This document shows positions 1-10,715 of a stretch of 64,000 nucleotides of DNA, piece after piece. Both the position numbers and the translations under genes were made by a program. This stretch comes from an uncultured Calothrix sp. (GTDB lineage Bacteria > Cyanobacteriota > Cyanobacteriia > Cyanobacteriales > Nostocaceae). The number at the start of each line of letters is the position of its first letter. Position 1 is the stretch's first letter. The notes under the pieces are model-generated. The model did not search any database and was not told the DNA's origin. It saw only the letters and a program-made list of their open reading frames with translations. Location: NCBI GenBank assembly GCA_937973965.1, contig CALJJQ010000047.1, forward strand, positions 24,360 to 88,359, given 5' to 3'.

Positions 1-419
1 AACCACAAAATTCGTTCCCAGAACCGGAAACCTTAACCAACCATCTCGAATTCGATACCCCATCACCTTGGGATACTCCAGTAAATTCCCCTAGTACACC
101 CAACGATATTAATACAATCACCATTGATACTAATGGTAATATCACTGATGGAATAGATCAGAACCATCAACAACCTGTTTCCCATCCTGTAACAAACAAA
201 GCAGATACTGATAATACCCATGTCACCCCGACAGAGGATATCTGGGGAGATATATCTAATTTAACTCCTGAGCAGATTTCTATCCTGCAATCTCCAGCGA
301 TTACTGATATTGATGATCGCAATTCACCCTCACCCCTAGTATATCCCCGTCGTCCTCCCAAAGGACGTAAATCGCTATCTTCCGTGGAATTACCGAATTT
401 TCGCCCCCATCAAAAATAA
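1..419 (+). CDS. C-terminal part of an unidentified hydrophilic protein (5' end outside window)
   Basis: An open frame runs from base 3 to a TAA at 417-419 without a start codon of its own, so this is the 3' end of a longer gene. The roughly 138 visible residues are rich in Pro, Asn, Asp, Thr and Ser, with no hydrophobic segment. A short more ordered stretch reads WGDISNLTPEQISIL, and a basic tail contains YPRRPPKGRKS. Reading the whole stretch in one frame with sensible codon use supports a real gene. The composition suggests a disordered linker or tail. I do not recognise the family. Confidence 0.7.
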   Translation, partial: PQNSFPEPETLTNHLEFDTPSPWDTPVNSPSTPNDINTITIDTNGNITDGIDQNHQQPVSHPVTNKADTDNTHVTPTEDIWGDISNLTPEQISILQSPAITDIDDRNSPSPLVYPRRPPKGRKSLSSVELPNFRPHQK

Positions 420-523
420 GATAGACAGGGCTTAAAAATTGGTTTGTTGACAGTTGACGGGTGATAGTGGAAACGTAGGATTGCCACGTCTCCTTGAGAG
501 TTTGCTGTTATGGATAAATTGAT

Positions 524-860
524 AGGTTGGGTGGAACGAAGTGGAACCCAACAAAATTGACATGACAGGTCAAACAAGTAATAACGTAAGTTGCTAGTTA
601 GTGCTTCTAAATGTATCATTATGATACATAATATCTGTTTTCATGTATTTTTAGACACAAAAATTTTAGATTTTTTACTTAAAAATCGACATTCTTTTAT
701 AACTAGTAACTTGGGTTAATATAAAACCTCAACAACAATAAATCGGAAATTAATCAAAATATTCTAATTGCTTGTTTTCTAGGAAATTTATTGTTGGGTT
801 ACGGTGTAGAAGATGAATAATATCGCTGCAAATCTATTTATGCACCTCCACCCAACCTAG
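524..860. repeat. Inverted-ended repeat, family TAGGTTGGGTGGA
   Basis: The left end reads TAGGTTGGGTGGAACG and the right end, on the other strand, reads CTAGGTTGGGTGGAGGTG, giving a 13-bp terminal inverted repeat around about 337 bp. The right half (about 720-860) is closely related to 4590-4712. No reading frame of note lies inside. The structure fits a non-autonomous mobile element (MITE-like); that interpretation is inference. Confidence 0.6.
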
Positions 861-1281
861 GGGAAATTGCTTGTACCTAAGAGGAAATATGTTACGGCAT
901 TCCGAGCAAGATTTGTGAAATTTTACCTGTGGGGTTGTTAATGGTTGACAGTTAACGATACGCTATTTTTCACTACTTAAATAAATAGGATTGCTGTATA
1001 TTCGTTTTTCAAATTTGTATTATTTCCTATTCCCTGTTCCCTATTCTCTACTTTTTTGGTTAGCAAGGCAGATAGAAAATTTTTTACTAACGGTAATTTA
1101 CATCAACAATCGGGAAAAATATATTAGTTAATTGTGACTTAATAATGTGAATAATCTCTCGAACAAAATTAAAAAAAATCATGAAAAAAATACATGAATA
1201 GTACTAGATATCCGCTAATCTAAAGATAGATTCAGTATCAAAAAATATGGAGAATATTGGCTTTTGCTTAGGAGAAATACA
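861..1281. other. Intergenic, AT-rich, no gene seen
   Basis: This stretch has no convincing frame. It includes a run of 'ttcctattccctgttccctattc' type short repeats near 1023-1050 and a 'ggttgacagttaacg' motif near 944 that recurs near 31820, 36840 and 61225. The final 20 bases hold the ribosome-binding site of the next gene. Confidence 0.5.
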
Positions 1282-2787
1282 ATGCAAGTGAATCCTTCGA
1301 GGATGAGTGATGATGATGCGATCGCGTTTTATCAGCAAGCTGCAAGGATTTACGAGCATGAGCAAGATTGGGCAAATTTACTAGATGCCTTTTCTCAGCT
1401 GGGATTGCTAGCGCGACGACGGCGCAATTTCGATTTAGCAAGGCAATATTTTGAACGGACGCTCAAGTTAGCGATGAAGTTGGCAGATCAGGTAAAAACA
1501 GGCTGGATTTATTATAATTTGGGTGTGGTAGCTGAGTTGCAACAGCAATGGAATGATGCACTGCATTTTTATCAAGAATCTTTAAATTTTTATGAAGTTT
1601 CCCAGTCAACGAATGCAGTCGCAGATAGCTATTATGGGATTGGGAATATTGCTTTAGTCCAAGGTCGATATGAACAAGCGATCGCCTATTATCATCAAGC
1701 CTTAGAAATATTTCGCCTCCAAAACGATAGCTACAAAATTGCCTTTGTGTATCATCAGCTAGGAGAAGTTGCTCAGGTACAGTCGAAATTTACGGAAGCG
1801 CGTCAATTTTATACGAAATCCCTAGATATGCGGCGAGTGATAGGGGATAATTATCACGCAGCCCAAAGTTATGCCCAACTAGGACTAATTGCGCGACGGG
1901 AAGGAAATTTTGTCGAAGCGATCGCGAATTTAGAGATAGCTCAACAAATATACGCTGATGTAAATGATACCTATAATCTCAGTAAAATACTCCATTACTT
2001 GGGTATGGTTAGACAGGAAGAAGGACAATTACCCATAGCCAAAATCTACTATCAGGAGGCACTGCGGTTAAAGGAGATGATGGGGGATTTGCACAGTGCT
2101 GCACGGGTGTATCATAACTTGGGGATTGTTGCTCAGGTCGAGAATGATTTGGATACAGCAACAACTTTTTTTCAAACTGCACTCAAGTTGAAAAAAAATA
2201 CGAACGATGTGGTGACCATTGGTTCCGCATATCACCACCTTGGTATTGTTGCCCAATTAAAGGGTGAATATCAACTTGCCTATAATTATTACCAAGAGGC
2301 AATTCAATCCTATCAAGAAACTGGTAATTACCTCCGCATTGCCGACGAATATCACCACCTAGGATTACTTGCTCAAGACCAAAAAAAATACCTTCAGGCA
2401 AACCGGTATTACCATCACGCTCGACAAATATATGAGGACTTAGGTGATTTAGTTAACGCTGCGGATGAGTATTATCAACTAGGAACCGTAGCCCATCTCA
2501 GTCACGACATTGAAAACGCGATCGCCTATTTTCTCAAATCCTTGTACATCTATCTAGACCGCAATCAAATCATTAAGTCTCAATACTCTGTTAAACAAAT
2601 GGGTTTGATTCTTCGTCAAGTAGGAGTTAAGAGATTTAATCTTTACTGGTACAAAGTCACAGGGGAGTCACAATGTACAGGAAGAGTCAAGAAACTCATT
2701 TGGAATGCAGCTGATTTTCCCACCCATCCCCTGGGTCTATTTTGGCAATGGTTCAAGGGTCGTTGGAAAACTTCTGAGGTGAAGTAG
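1282..2787 (+). CDS. TPR-repeat protein, 501 aa
   Basis: The protein is almost entirely tetratricopeptide repeats with a period of about 40 residues, from roughly residue 25 to 440. Typical units read YYNLGVVAELQQQWNDALHF and YYGIGNIALVQGRYEQAIAY. The spacing of 40 rather than 34 residues is typical of the longer TPR variants often found in cyanobacterial scaffold proteins. No catalytic domain, signal peptide or membrane segment is visible. The C-terminal 60 residues are basic and lack repeats. I chose ATG 1282 because AGGAG lies at 1270-1274, 7 bp upstream; an in-frame TTG at 1264 lies before that site. The role is presumably protein-protein interaction; no partner is indicated by the neighbours. 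Confidence 0.85.
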   Translation: MQVNPSRMSDDDAIAFYQQAARIYEHEQDWANLLDAFSQLGLLARRRRNFDLARQYFERTLKLAMKLADQVKTGWIYYNLGVVAELQQQWNDALHFYQESLNFYEVSQSTNAVADSYYGIGNIALVQGRYEQAIAYYHQALEIFRLQNDSYKIAFVYHQLGEVAQVQSKFTEARQFYTKSLDMRRVIGDNYHAAQSYAQLGLIARREGNFVEAIANLEIAQQIYADVNDTYNLSKILHYLGMVRQEEGQLPIAKIYYQEALRLKEMMGDLHSAARVYHNLGIVAQVENDLDTATTFFQTALKLKKNTNDVVTIGSAYHHLGIVAQLKGEYQLAYNYYQEAIQSYQETGNYLRIADEYHHLGLLAQDQKKYLQANRYYHHARQIYEDLGDLVNAADEYYQLGTVAHLSHDIENAIAYFLKSLYIYLDRNQIIKSQYSVKQMGLILRQVGVKRFNLYWYKVTGESQCTGRVKKLIWNAADFPTHPLGLFWQWFKGRWKTSEVK

Positions 2788-2875
2788 GGAGTAGGGAGTG
2801 GTGAATAGGTTGGGAAACAGCACTTTTACGGGTTCTGTATTAACCTTACACAAAATACAGCCTATTCCCTCCCCA

Positions 2876-3874
2876 TCAAAGCATATCTGGAAAAATTTCC
2901 GGACTAAACATTTCCCACAAAACTTGAAAATATGGTTTAAAAACTCGATGGTGTTCATCACCGATCCGACTGCGAATTTCATTTCCTAGTAAATTAATCA
3001 TTTGTCGAACTAATTCCCAATTCACTCGTAGCGTGGGATATAGCATTAAACAGAGGGGAAATAATTCTTGTTGAATTGCCTCAATACTTCTTTCTAGCAT
3101 ACACACCCACAGGTACACTTGGAACATCTCGGTGTCGCGAATACTGGCAATTCTGACGGTGGGATTACTTAAGTTTCCACTGTAACTGGAATAGGTGGGA
3201 TAAATTTGAATAACGCGATCGCATACCTTTTCCGCGATTTCCGTACTCATGGGTAGTAAATGTCGAACTAATTGCATTTGGGGTGATTGATAATCGTAAT
3301 TTGCTGCTGCTTTATAAGCACGTTGTAAAGGCATATACAAGTGGTCATCAATCACCTTAAAATAGCTATTTAACCGTTCCTTTTCCCAATGGGGGACATG
3401 ATTGAGTAACAACTGTCCAGTATAGTGAAACTGGAGAGAAACAAAAGCGATCGCTCTGGGGTCATTTGCTGTATAGTGACCGCGAATGGTACTAATATAG
3501 GTACCCAATTCCCGTGCTACCTGTTGGGGTGGTTTTTGCTGACTGTAGATTTCGATGGTTTTATCAAAAACAACAAAAGAATCTTGAGAAATTTGCCAAG
3601 GGTCAATTAATTGTTGATTGACTCCGTGACGTTCTAGTTCTTTGGAAATTAATGCTTCTGTTTGTGACCAAGCTTGGATACTGGTGGTTCGGAGTAAGGT
3701 GTGGAGTTTCTCGGATGTCTGCTTAGTGCTGTTTTTCAGAGGAACAACGTCATTGTTAGTTTTGATGTTTTGAATGTATTTTTTTGCCCACATTTGAGCT
3801 AGCTGGTGTATTTCTTCTTCATTCTCCGGGTTTGGTTCGGGATTGGGATTAGGAAATTTAATGACTTGGGTCAT
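2876..3874 (-). CDS. Conserved-looking cyanobacterial protein of unknown function, 332 aa
   Basis: The frame is long, uses ordinary codons and ends shortly after the converging TPR gene, so it is likely real. The first 25 residues are Pro/Asn/Glu-rich and probably disordered. The rest is predicted by eye to be mainly helical, with many aromatic residues (for example FVSLQFHYTGQLLLNHVPHW) but no hydrophobic run long enough for a certain membrane helix and no signal peptide. I do not recognise a catalytic motif. It points toward the 1282-2787 gene, with 88 bp between the two stops. Function is unknown. Confidence 0.75.
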   Translation of the reverse strand: MTQVIKFPNPNPEPNPENEEEIHQLAQMWAKKYIQNIKTNNDVVPLKNSTKQTSEKLHTLLRTTSIQAWSQTEALISKELERHGVNQQLIDPWQISQDSFVVFDKTIEIYSQQKPPQQVARELGTYISTIRGHYTANDPRAIAFVSLQFHYTGQLLLNHVPHWEKERLNSYFKVIDDHLYMPLQRAYKAAANYDYQSPQMQLVRHLLPMSTEIAEKVCDRVIQIYPTYSSYSGNLSNPTVRIASIRDTEMFQVYLWVCMLERSIEAIQQELFPLCLMLYPTLRVNWELVRQMINLLGNEIRSRIGDEHHRVFKPYFQVLWEMFSPEIFPDML

Positions 3875-3967
3875 GATAGTCTTTGCCTGAGATAATTTTG
3901 TTTGTTTTGTGTTTGATGGTTGTGTTCTTGTAGCAACAAAATCTGAGTCGGTGATAATCTAGTTCAT

Positions 3968-4070
3968 AACCTGTATTTCTCACAAATTCCTCAAACCTAC
4001 AGGGAGTTGGGAATAGAAGGAAAATTCATCCGTCACTCAAGACCTATAAGTTACTTGTGAGAAATCCGGG
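3968..4070 (+). repeat. About 100-bp repeat with GGATTTCTCAC ends
   Basis: The element starts with TATTTCTCACAAATTCCTC and ends with TGTGAGAAATCCGG, so its ends are inverted copies of CCGGATTTCTCACA. A second copy lies at 61347-61446 in the opposite orientation and shares the internal stretch 'attcatccgtcactcaa'. A left end alone is present at 20326-20337. Confidence 0.6.
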
Positions 4071-4498
4071 ATAGGACTTATGTCGCAATTTAGAACCTTA
4101 ACCGACAGCAAACAAGACCTTGGGACTATGCTTGTCGATCAGAAAATTAATTAAAGCCAGAAAACAGCTTTTATCCCTAGTTCTGTTACACTAACGAAGA
4201 ATCCTTGTTGTGCCTTTTGTCTAATTATTTTCGCCATATCCTAAAGCAACAAAATATACTAACAATACATATGAAATAATATTCTTCTAAAGAAGCAATT
4301 ACTGACCATACTTCATTTTAAAGGGATTTACCTTGATGTTAATCCCTTTACAAGAAAATTACACTCGGATAAATACAGGTATAAAATATTTAGGGAGTCG
4401 GCAAAGTTGTTTTGGAAATCGTAAATAAAAACCTAATTTAGGTTAAAACCAATGCCAGAAATATTTTGGAAGCAAAAACTGTTACAAAAATTCCGGTA
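4071..4498. other. Intergenic without a recognised gene; contains a 10-bp inverted repeat
   Basis: No coding frame is supported. The one clear structure is TAAAGGGATT at 4319-4328 and its complement AATCCCTTTA at 4341-4350, a 10-bp stem with a 12-base loop. No T-run follows on either strand, so it is not a standard terminator. Confidence 0.4.
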
Positions 4499-4720
4499 GA
4501 TCGGGTGGAACGCAGTGGTAGCTCACATCTTTGTTGAGTAATTGAGTACCTAACAAAACCGACATCGAAAACAAGTAAACCCTCACAAAAATTAAATAGG
4601 AAAATTAATCAAAATACCCTAATTACCCGTTCCACAAGAGATTTATTGTTGGGTTAGGGTGCAGAAAATGGATCATATCGCAGCACATTTATTTACGCAC
4701 CTTCACCCAACCGACCTTAG
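4499..4720 (+). repeat. Second copy of the GGTTGGGTGGA-type element
   Basis: Bases from about 4590 match 720-860 closely: both contain 'attaatcaaaata', 'atttattgttgggtta' and 'tatcgc' followed by 'caccttcacccaacc' or 'cacctccacccaacc'. The left part begins with TCGGGTGGAACGCAGTGG, matching GTTGGGTGGAACGAAGTGG at 527. It lies just downstream of the hemB stop codon. Confidence 0.6.
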
Positions 4721-4741
4721 AGGATATCTGAATTTGTCACC

Positions 4742-6134
<1,393 letters not shown>

Positions 6135-8441
6135 ATGTTAAAGACGACGATCGCACCAGAACAGGTAAATCGCATTGTAGGGAATCAGCACCATGACCCC
6201 TTTGAGGTTTTGGGTTCCCACCTCATTGAAGAAAATGGTAAAAATGTCTGGGCAGTGAGAGCATACCTACCCAATGCTAGTCAGGTTTGGGTGGTTCTAC
6301 CAGAACAACGTTTAGAGTTTGCAATGGAAAGTGTGCATCACCCCAATTTTTTTGAATGCATCATTGAAACCAAAGAATTAAATAATTATCAACTGCGAAT
6401 CAAAGAAGGCGATCGCGAACGTGTCACCTATGACCCCTACGCTTTCCGCTCACCCAAGTTAACGGACTTCGATTTACACCTGTTTTCTGAGGGAAATCAT
6501 CACCGCATCTACGAAAAATTGGGTGCCCATCCCACTGTGATTGATGGTATCCAAGGTGTATACTTTGCCGTATGGGCCCCCAATGCTCGCAATGTCTCGG
6601 TTTTAGGCGATTTTAATAGCTGGGATGGTCGTCAGCACCAAATGCGTAAAGGTCATACCGGTGTCTGGGAATTATTTATCCCCCAGCTACAACCAGGTGA
6701 GTGCTATAAGTATGAAATCAAAAACTATGAGGGACATATTTACGAAAAAAGTGATCCCTACGGTTTTCAACAGGAACCCCGTCCTAAAACAGCTTCCATC
6801 GTTACGAATTTGGACGCTTACACCTGGAATGATGGGGAATGGATGGATCAGCGTCGTCACACTGACCCCCTGACCCAACCCATTGCTGTTTACGAGGTAC
6901 ATCTTGGTTCCTGGTTACATGCATCCAGTAGCGAACCCGCAATCCAACCAGATGGTAAACCCGCTCCCGTTGTCCCGGTTTCCGAATTAAATCCCGGTTC
7001 GCGGTTTTTAACCTACCGGGAATTAGCCGAGCGCTTAATCCCCTACGTAAAGGAATTGGGTTACACCCATATTGAAGTTTTACCCATTGCTGAACACCCC
7101 TTTGATGGTTCCTGGGGATACCAAGTGACGGGATATTACGCACCCACATCCCGATTTGGTACACCGGAAGATTTTATGTATTTTGTTGATCAATGTCACC
7201 AAAATGGAATTGGTGTGATTGTGGACTGGGTTCCCGGTCATTTTCCCAAGGATGGTCATGGGTTAGCCTTTTTCGATGGAACCCATTTGTATGAACATGC
7301 AGACCCCCGTAAGGGTGAGCATAAGGAATGGGGTACCTTAATCTTTAATTACGGTCGCAATGAAGTCCGTAATTTTTTGGTTGCTAATGCCTTATTTTGG
7401 TTTGATAAATTCCATATTGATGGTATCCGTGTAGATGCGGTGGCTTCCATGCTATACCTGGATTACAACCGCAAGGAAGGGGAGTGGGTCCCCAATCAAT
7501 ATGGGGGACGGGAAAATATCGAAGCAGCTGATTTTCTGCGTCAAGTGAATCATTTGATTTTTAGTTATTTTCCAGGGGTAGTTTCCATTGCCGAAGAATC
7601 CACATCTTGGCCAATGGTATCATGGCCTACCTATGTGGGAGGTTTAGGATTTAACTTGAAATGGAATATGGGTTGGATGCATGACATGCTGGATTATTTC
7701 AGTATGGACCCCTGGTTCCGTCAATTCCATCAAAATAATATTACCTTTAGTATTTGGTACAACCACAGCGAAAACTTTATGCTGGCCCTTTCCCATGACG
7801 AAGTTGTACATGGTAAAAGTAATATTATTGGCAAAATGCCGGGAGATCGATGGCAGAAATTTGCCAATACCCGGTGTTTGTTTGCCTATATGTATACCCA
7901 TCCAGGGAAGAAAACCATGTTTATGAGCATGGAGTTTGCCCAATGGAGCGAATGGAATGTTTGGAGTGATTTGGAATGGGATTTACTGCAATACGAACCC
8001 CATCAACAATTACGTAAATTCTTCCAGGATTTAAATCATCTCTACCGCAGCGAACCAGCTTTGTACAGTCAAGATTTTGCCCAAGAAGGATTTGAATGGA
8101 TTGACTGTAGCGATAATCGTCACAGTGTTGTTTCCTTTATCCGTCGAGCTAAGGATAATCACGGATTTGTGGTTTGTGTGTGTAACTTTACACCTCAGCC
8201 CCATTCCCATTATCGCATTGGTGTACCGGAACCAGGGTTTTATACGGAATTATTCAACAGCGACGCTCGTCCCTATGGGGGTAGCAATTTAGGTAATCTC
8301 GGTGGTAAATGGACGGATAACTGGTCGATGCATAATCATCAGTATTCCCTGGATTTGTGTTTACCTCCCTTGGCTGTATTGATTTTGAAACTAGATCGAA
8401 ATAAAACCGCAGAATATATGCTTGATGGGGAAGAATCTTAG
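6135..8441 (+). CDS. glgB: 1,4-alpha-glucan branching enzyme (GH13)
   Basis: It introduces alpha-1,6 branches into glycogen in the cytoplasm. The 768 residues match the long bacterial form: an N-terminal domain, a carbohydrate-binding CBM48 domain (around residues 130-230, with [20 protein letters not shown]), the GH13 barrel and a C-terminal beta domain. Catalytic residues are the nucleophile D434 in [13 protein letters not shown], the acid/base E487 in [10 protein letters not shown] and D555 in [12 protein letters not shown]. It converges on glgA2 (9069-10547), so storage-polysaccharide synthesis is clustered here but not co-transcribed. The stop codon TAG at 8439-8441 lies within the terminal repeat of a small element that begins at 8438, so the last codons have probably been replaced by the element. 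Confidence 0.97.
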   Translation: MLKTTIAPEQVNRIVGNQHHDPFEVLGSHLIEENGKNVWAVRAYLPNASQVWVVLPEQRLEFAMESVHHPNFFECIIETKELNNYQLRIKEGDRERVTYDPYAFRSPKLTDFDLHLFSEGNHHRIYEKLGAHPTVIDGIQGVYFAVWAPNARNVSVLGDFNSWDGRQHQMRKGHTGVWELFIPQLQPGECYKYEIKNYEGHIYEKSDPYGFQQEPRPKTASIVTNLDAYTWNDGEWMDQRRHTDPLTQPIAVYEVHLGSWLHASSSEPAIQPDGKPAPVVPVSELNPGSRFLTYRELAERLIPYVKELGYTHIEVLPIAEHPFDGSWGYQVTGYYAPTSRFGTPEDFMYFVDQCHQNGIGVIVDWVPGHFPKDGHGLAFFDGTHLYEHADPRKGEHKEWGTLIFNYGRNEVRNFLVANALFWFDKFHIDGIRVDAVASMLYLDYNRKEGEWVPNQYGGRENIEAADFLRQVNHLIFSYFPGVVSIAEESTSWPMVSWPTYVGGLGFNLKWNMGWMHDMLDYFSMDPWFRQFHQNNITFSIWYNHSENFMLALSHDEVVHGKSNIIGKMPGDRWQKFANTRCLFAYMYTHPGKKTMFMSMEFAQWSEWNVWSDLEWDLLQYEPHQQLRKFFQDLNHLYRSEPALYSQDFAQEGFEWIDCSDNRHSVVSFIRRAKDNHGFVVCVCNFTPQPHSHYRIGVPEPGFYTELFNSDARPYGGSNLGNLGGKWTDNWSMHNHQYSLDLCLPPLAVLILKLDRNKTAEYMLDGEES

Positions 8442-8763
8442 AGGATGTATTAAAAGTCGATTTTAATACTTTTAACTTATTGTTTTTGGGGAGTAGGCAA
8501 TCGGAGTAGTTTATAACGACAAATATACCGTTTGTGCCTATTTCCTGTCTTCAATAAGTAGTTGATAAAGTATTTATGAACGTGAGTTCGATGAACCTCA
8601 CCCCAACCCCTCTCCGACTTCCCAGAGGGGCAGAAAATCTGTAGTTTTAAATCCAGAATCAATTCTTTCAAAAGCCCTCACCCCAAGGAAGAGAGCTTTG
8701 GAGAAGGATTATTTAAAACTGTAGAATTCATGTTTTATTAATACTTAACCAACGTCCTCTTAG
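8438..8763 (-). mobile_element. MITE-like element, family AGAGGATGTTT, with internal insertion
   Basis: The ends read TTAGAGGATGTATTAAAAGT (left) and, on the other strand, CTAAGAGGACGTTGGTTAAG (right). Its part at 8500-8578 is the reverse complement of 30898-30967 in another copy ('gataaagtatttat', 'cctatttcctgtcttcaa'). About 150 bp at 8579-8740 ('aacctcaccccaacccctctcc' onward) has no counterpart in that copy and looks like a secondary insertion. No transposase frame is present. Confidence 0.6.
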
Positions 8764-8821
8764 AGTTAGAGAATGTATAAAAAGTCGATTTTAATACTTA
8801 ACTTATTGTTTTTGGGGAGTG
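8764..8821 (-). repeat. Solo end of the AGAGGATGTTT family
   Basis: Immediately after the previous element, 'agagaatgtataaaaagtcgattttaatactt' repeats the sequence of 8441-8470 and continues with 'aacttattgtttttggggagt' as the first copy does. Only one end is present, so this is a truncated tandem copy. Confidence 0.55.
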
Positions 8822-9068
8822 AGCAATCCATCGTATAGGTTTTGATGGCTTTGTAGTAGTGGCTTGAGCCCTGAAAAAGCTTTATGATGAAGGTCCTATA
8901 CCCGCATGTCGCAGACTAGCACAACTACGTACTACCTCTAGAACGGAACGGATGAAAATGATTTTGTCCCACTCCCGTACAGACGCGATATAGCCTCTTT
9001 CAGAGGAGCTGAACGCTAACGCGTCTCTCCCTACTCCCCACTCCCTATTGACAAGGAAGAAATACAGA
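8822..9068. other. Intergenic between the converging glgB and glgA genes
   Basis: No gene is visible. Near 8981-9049 there is a damaged copy of the 'cccgtacagacgcgatat...gcgtctctccctactcc' module that occurs at several other intergenic places in the window. Confidence 0.4.
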
Positions 9069-10547
9069 TTACCAAGGGTGACGGATGAAATCGTATATTT
9101 CGGTGTATTTCTTGGCTGGGTGGTTCCAGGAATAATCGTAATTCATACCTTGAATGGCTAATTTTTGAAATAAATCTGGATTCAGATTATAAACATCAAT
9201 TGCGCGATTTAAGGCAGATTCTAAGGCGTAATTATCCTGTTCAAAAAACACAAATCCATTCCGTTCTTCGGGGGGATGCATTTGGTCATAATCCCAATCA
9301 AAAACGGTGTTAACCAGTCCACCGACACCGCGAACTACGGGAACTGTCCCATATTTTAAGCCGATAATTTGGGTCAACCCACAGGGTTCATAATTACTGG
9401 GAACTACGATGATATCGGCTCCTGCATAGATGAGATGGGATAATTCTTCGTTAAATCCTAATTCTATATGTGCATCCGGGTTCGTGCTTAAAAATTCTTT
9501 TTCATGGGCAAACCAATCATGGATCGACTTTTCCGTTGCTGCACCTAACAAGACAAACTGGGCATCCCTTGCTAAACTGTGATAGATGGCATGGTGAACC
9601 AGATGCACCCCTTTTTGTTGGTCTAAGCGTCCAATGTAGGCGACCAGAGGTTTATCTACCTGTTGTAATTTTAAGCGATCGCGTAATGCTTTTTTATTAT
9701 AAATTTTTTGTTCAAAATCTTCGCTGCTATAGTTACTGGGAATATATCGATCCCGTTGTGGATTCCAAAATTCGTAGTCAATCCCGTTGAGTACCCCTTG
9801 AAATTTATCGCGATGCAGGTATAGGGTGTGACCTAAACCATAACCAATGTCCGTATGTTGGGCTTCCCACGCATGGTACGGTGATACGGTAGTGACTGCA
9901 TTGGAATAGACTATCCCCCCCTTCATCATGTTAATCGCAAAGGGATTAAAGTTATCCTGTAACTTGTCGTATTGGAAATAATATTCTGGTCGGTTTAATC
10001 CGGTTGCTTGCAGCACCTCGACTCCAGCAAAACCCTGGTGTTTAAAATTATGGATGGTGTAACATACCCGTTGATACTCCATCCCGTGATATTTATAAAT
10101 TTCGTAAAGTAAAACCGGAACTAAGCCTGTTTGCCAATCGTGACAGTGGATCACGTCGGGACGTTTGTTGCTTTGCTGTAAAAACTGTAATGCTGCTTTA
10201 CTAAAAAAAGCAAACCGTATATTGTCATCATCACACCCATAATAACAACCACGGTTAAAAAAGTTATCCTGGGAATTGGGTCGAATAAAGAAACACAAGC
10301 GACCATGTACCCAACCACAATAAACGGAACAATGGATTGCTGCACCATACCAGGGTACCCACAAATTGAGGTAGGCATCATGTAGTCCCCAAATATGGTC
10401 GTAGCGCATACAATCGTACATCGGGAGAATTAACTCCACACAATGTCCCTTATTCTCCAGTTCCCTGCTGAGTCCATAGACAACATCCCCTAAACCCCCA
10501 GCTTTAATTACAGGTGCGCACTCTGAGGCAATTTGTACGATGTACAT
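9069..10547 (-). CDS. glgA: Glycogen synthase, GlgA2-type (GT5)
   Basis: It transfers glucose from ADP-glucose to the non-reducing end of alpha-1,4-glucan. The ADP-glucose-binding motif is at the N-terminus (IKAGGLGDVVYGLSRELE, about residues 14-31), and the C-terminal GT-B domain carries the conserved EPCGLTQIIGLKYGTVPVVR. The stretch GHCVELILPMYDCMRYDHIW is characteristic of the cyanobacterial GlgA2 branch, related to plant starch synthases III/IV, rather than GlgA1; that placement is from memory of the family. Length 492 residues is normal. The start ATG gives the typical MYIVQIASECAP N-terminus with no extension. It faces glgB. Confidence 0.95.
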   Translation of the reverse strand: MYIVQIASECAPVIKAGGLGDVVYGLSRELENKGHCVELILPMYDCMRYDHIWGLHDAYLNLWVPWYGAAIHCSVYCGWVHGRLCFFIRPNSQDNFFNRGCYYGCDDDNIRFAFFSKAALQFLQQSNKRPDVIHCHDWQTGLVPVLLYEIYKYHGMEYQRVCYTIHNFKHQGFAGVEVLQATGLNRPEYYFQYDKLQDNFNPFAINMMKGGIVYSNAVTTVSPYHAWEAQHTDIGYGLGHTLYLHRDKFQGVLNGIDYEFWNPQRDRYIPSNYSSEDFEQKIYNKKALRDRLKLQQVDKPLVAYIGRLDQQKGVHLVHHAIYHSLARDAQFVLLGAATEKSIHDWFAHEKEFLSTNPDAHIELGFNEELSHLIYAGADIIVVPSNYEPCGLTQIIGLKYGTVPVVRGVGGLVNTVFDWDYDQMHPPEERNGFVFFEQDNYALESALNRAIDVYNLNPDLFQKLAIQGMNYDYSWNHPAKKYTEIYDFIRHPW

Positions 10548-10715
10548 CCCGATTCCCCACTTAATAAAATTTAATTTTATATTTTTCTTATCTTAATACA
10601 GATACAGGGAGTATCTACCTGACTTGAAAGTGAGTTGGGATTTGGGAGTCGGGAGTGGGAATGAGTTTTTATTGGTTTGGTTATGTCCAAACGACATAGA
10701 CCCGATGGGTTATTT

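Noticed and set aside
4319..4350. A terminator hairpin upstream of hemB
   Set aside because: The 10-bp stem is real, but there is no T-run on either strand and no gene ends nearby, so I list it only as an inverted repeat.
9470..9790. A 106-codon frame opposite to glgA
   Set aside because: Antisense shadow of the conserved glycogen synthase gene.
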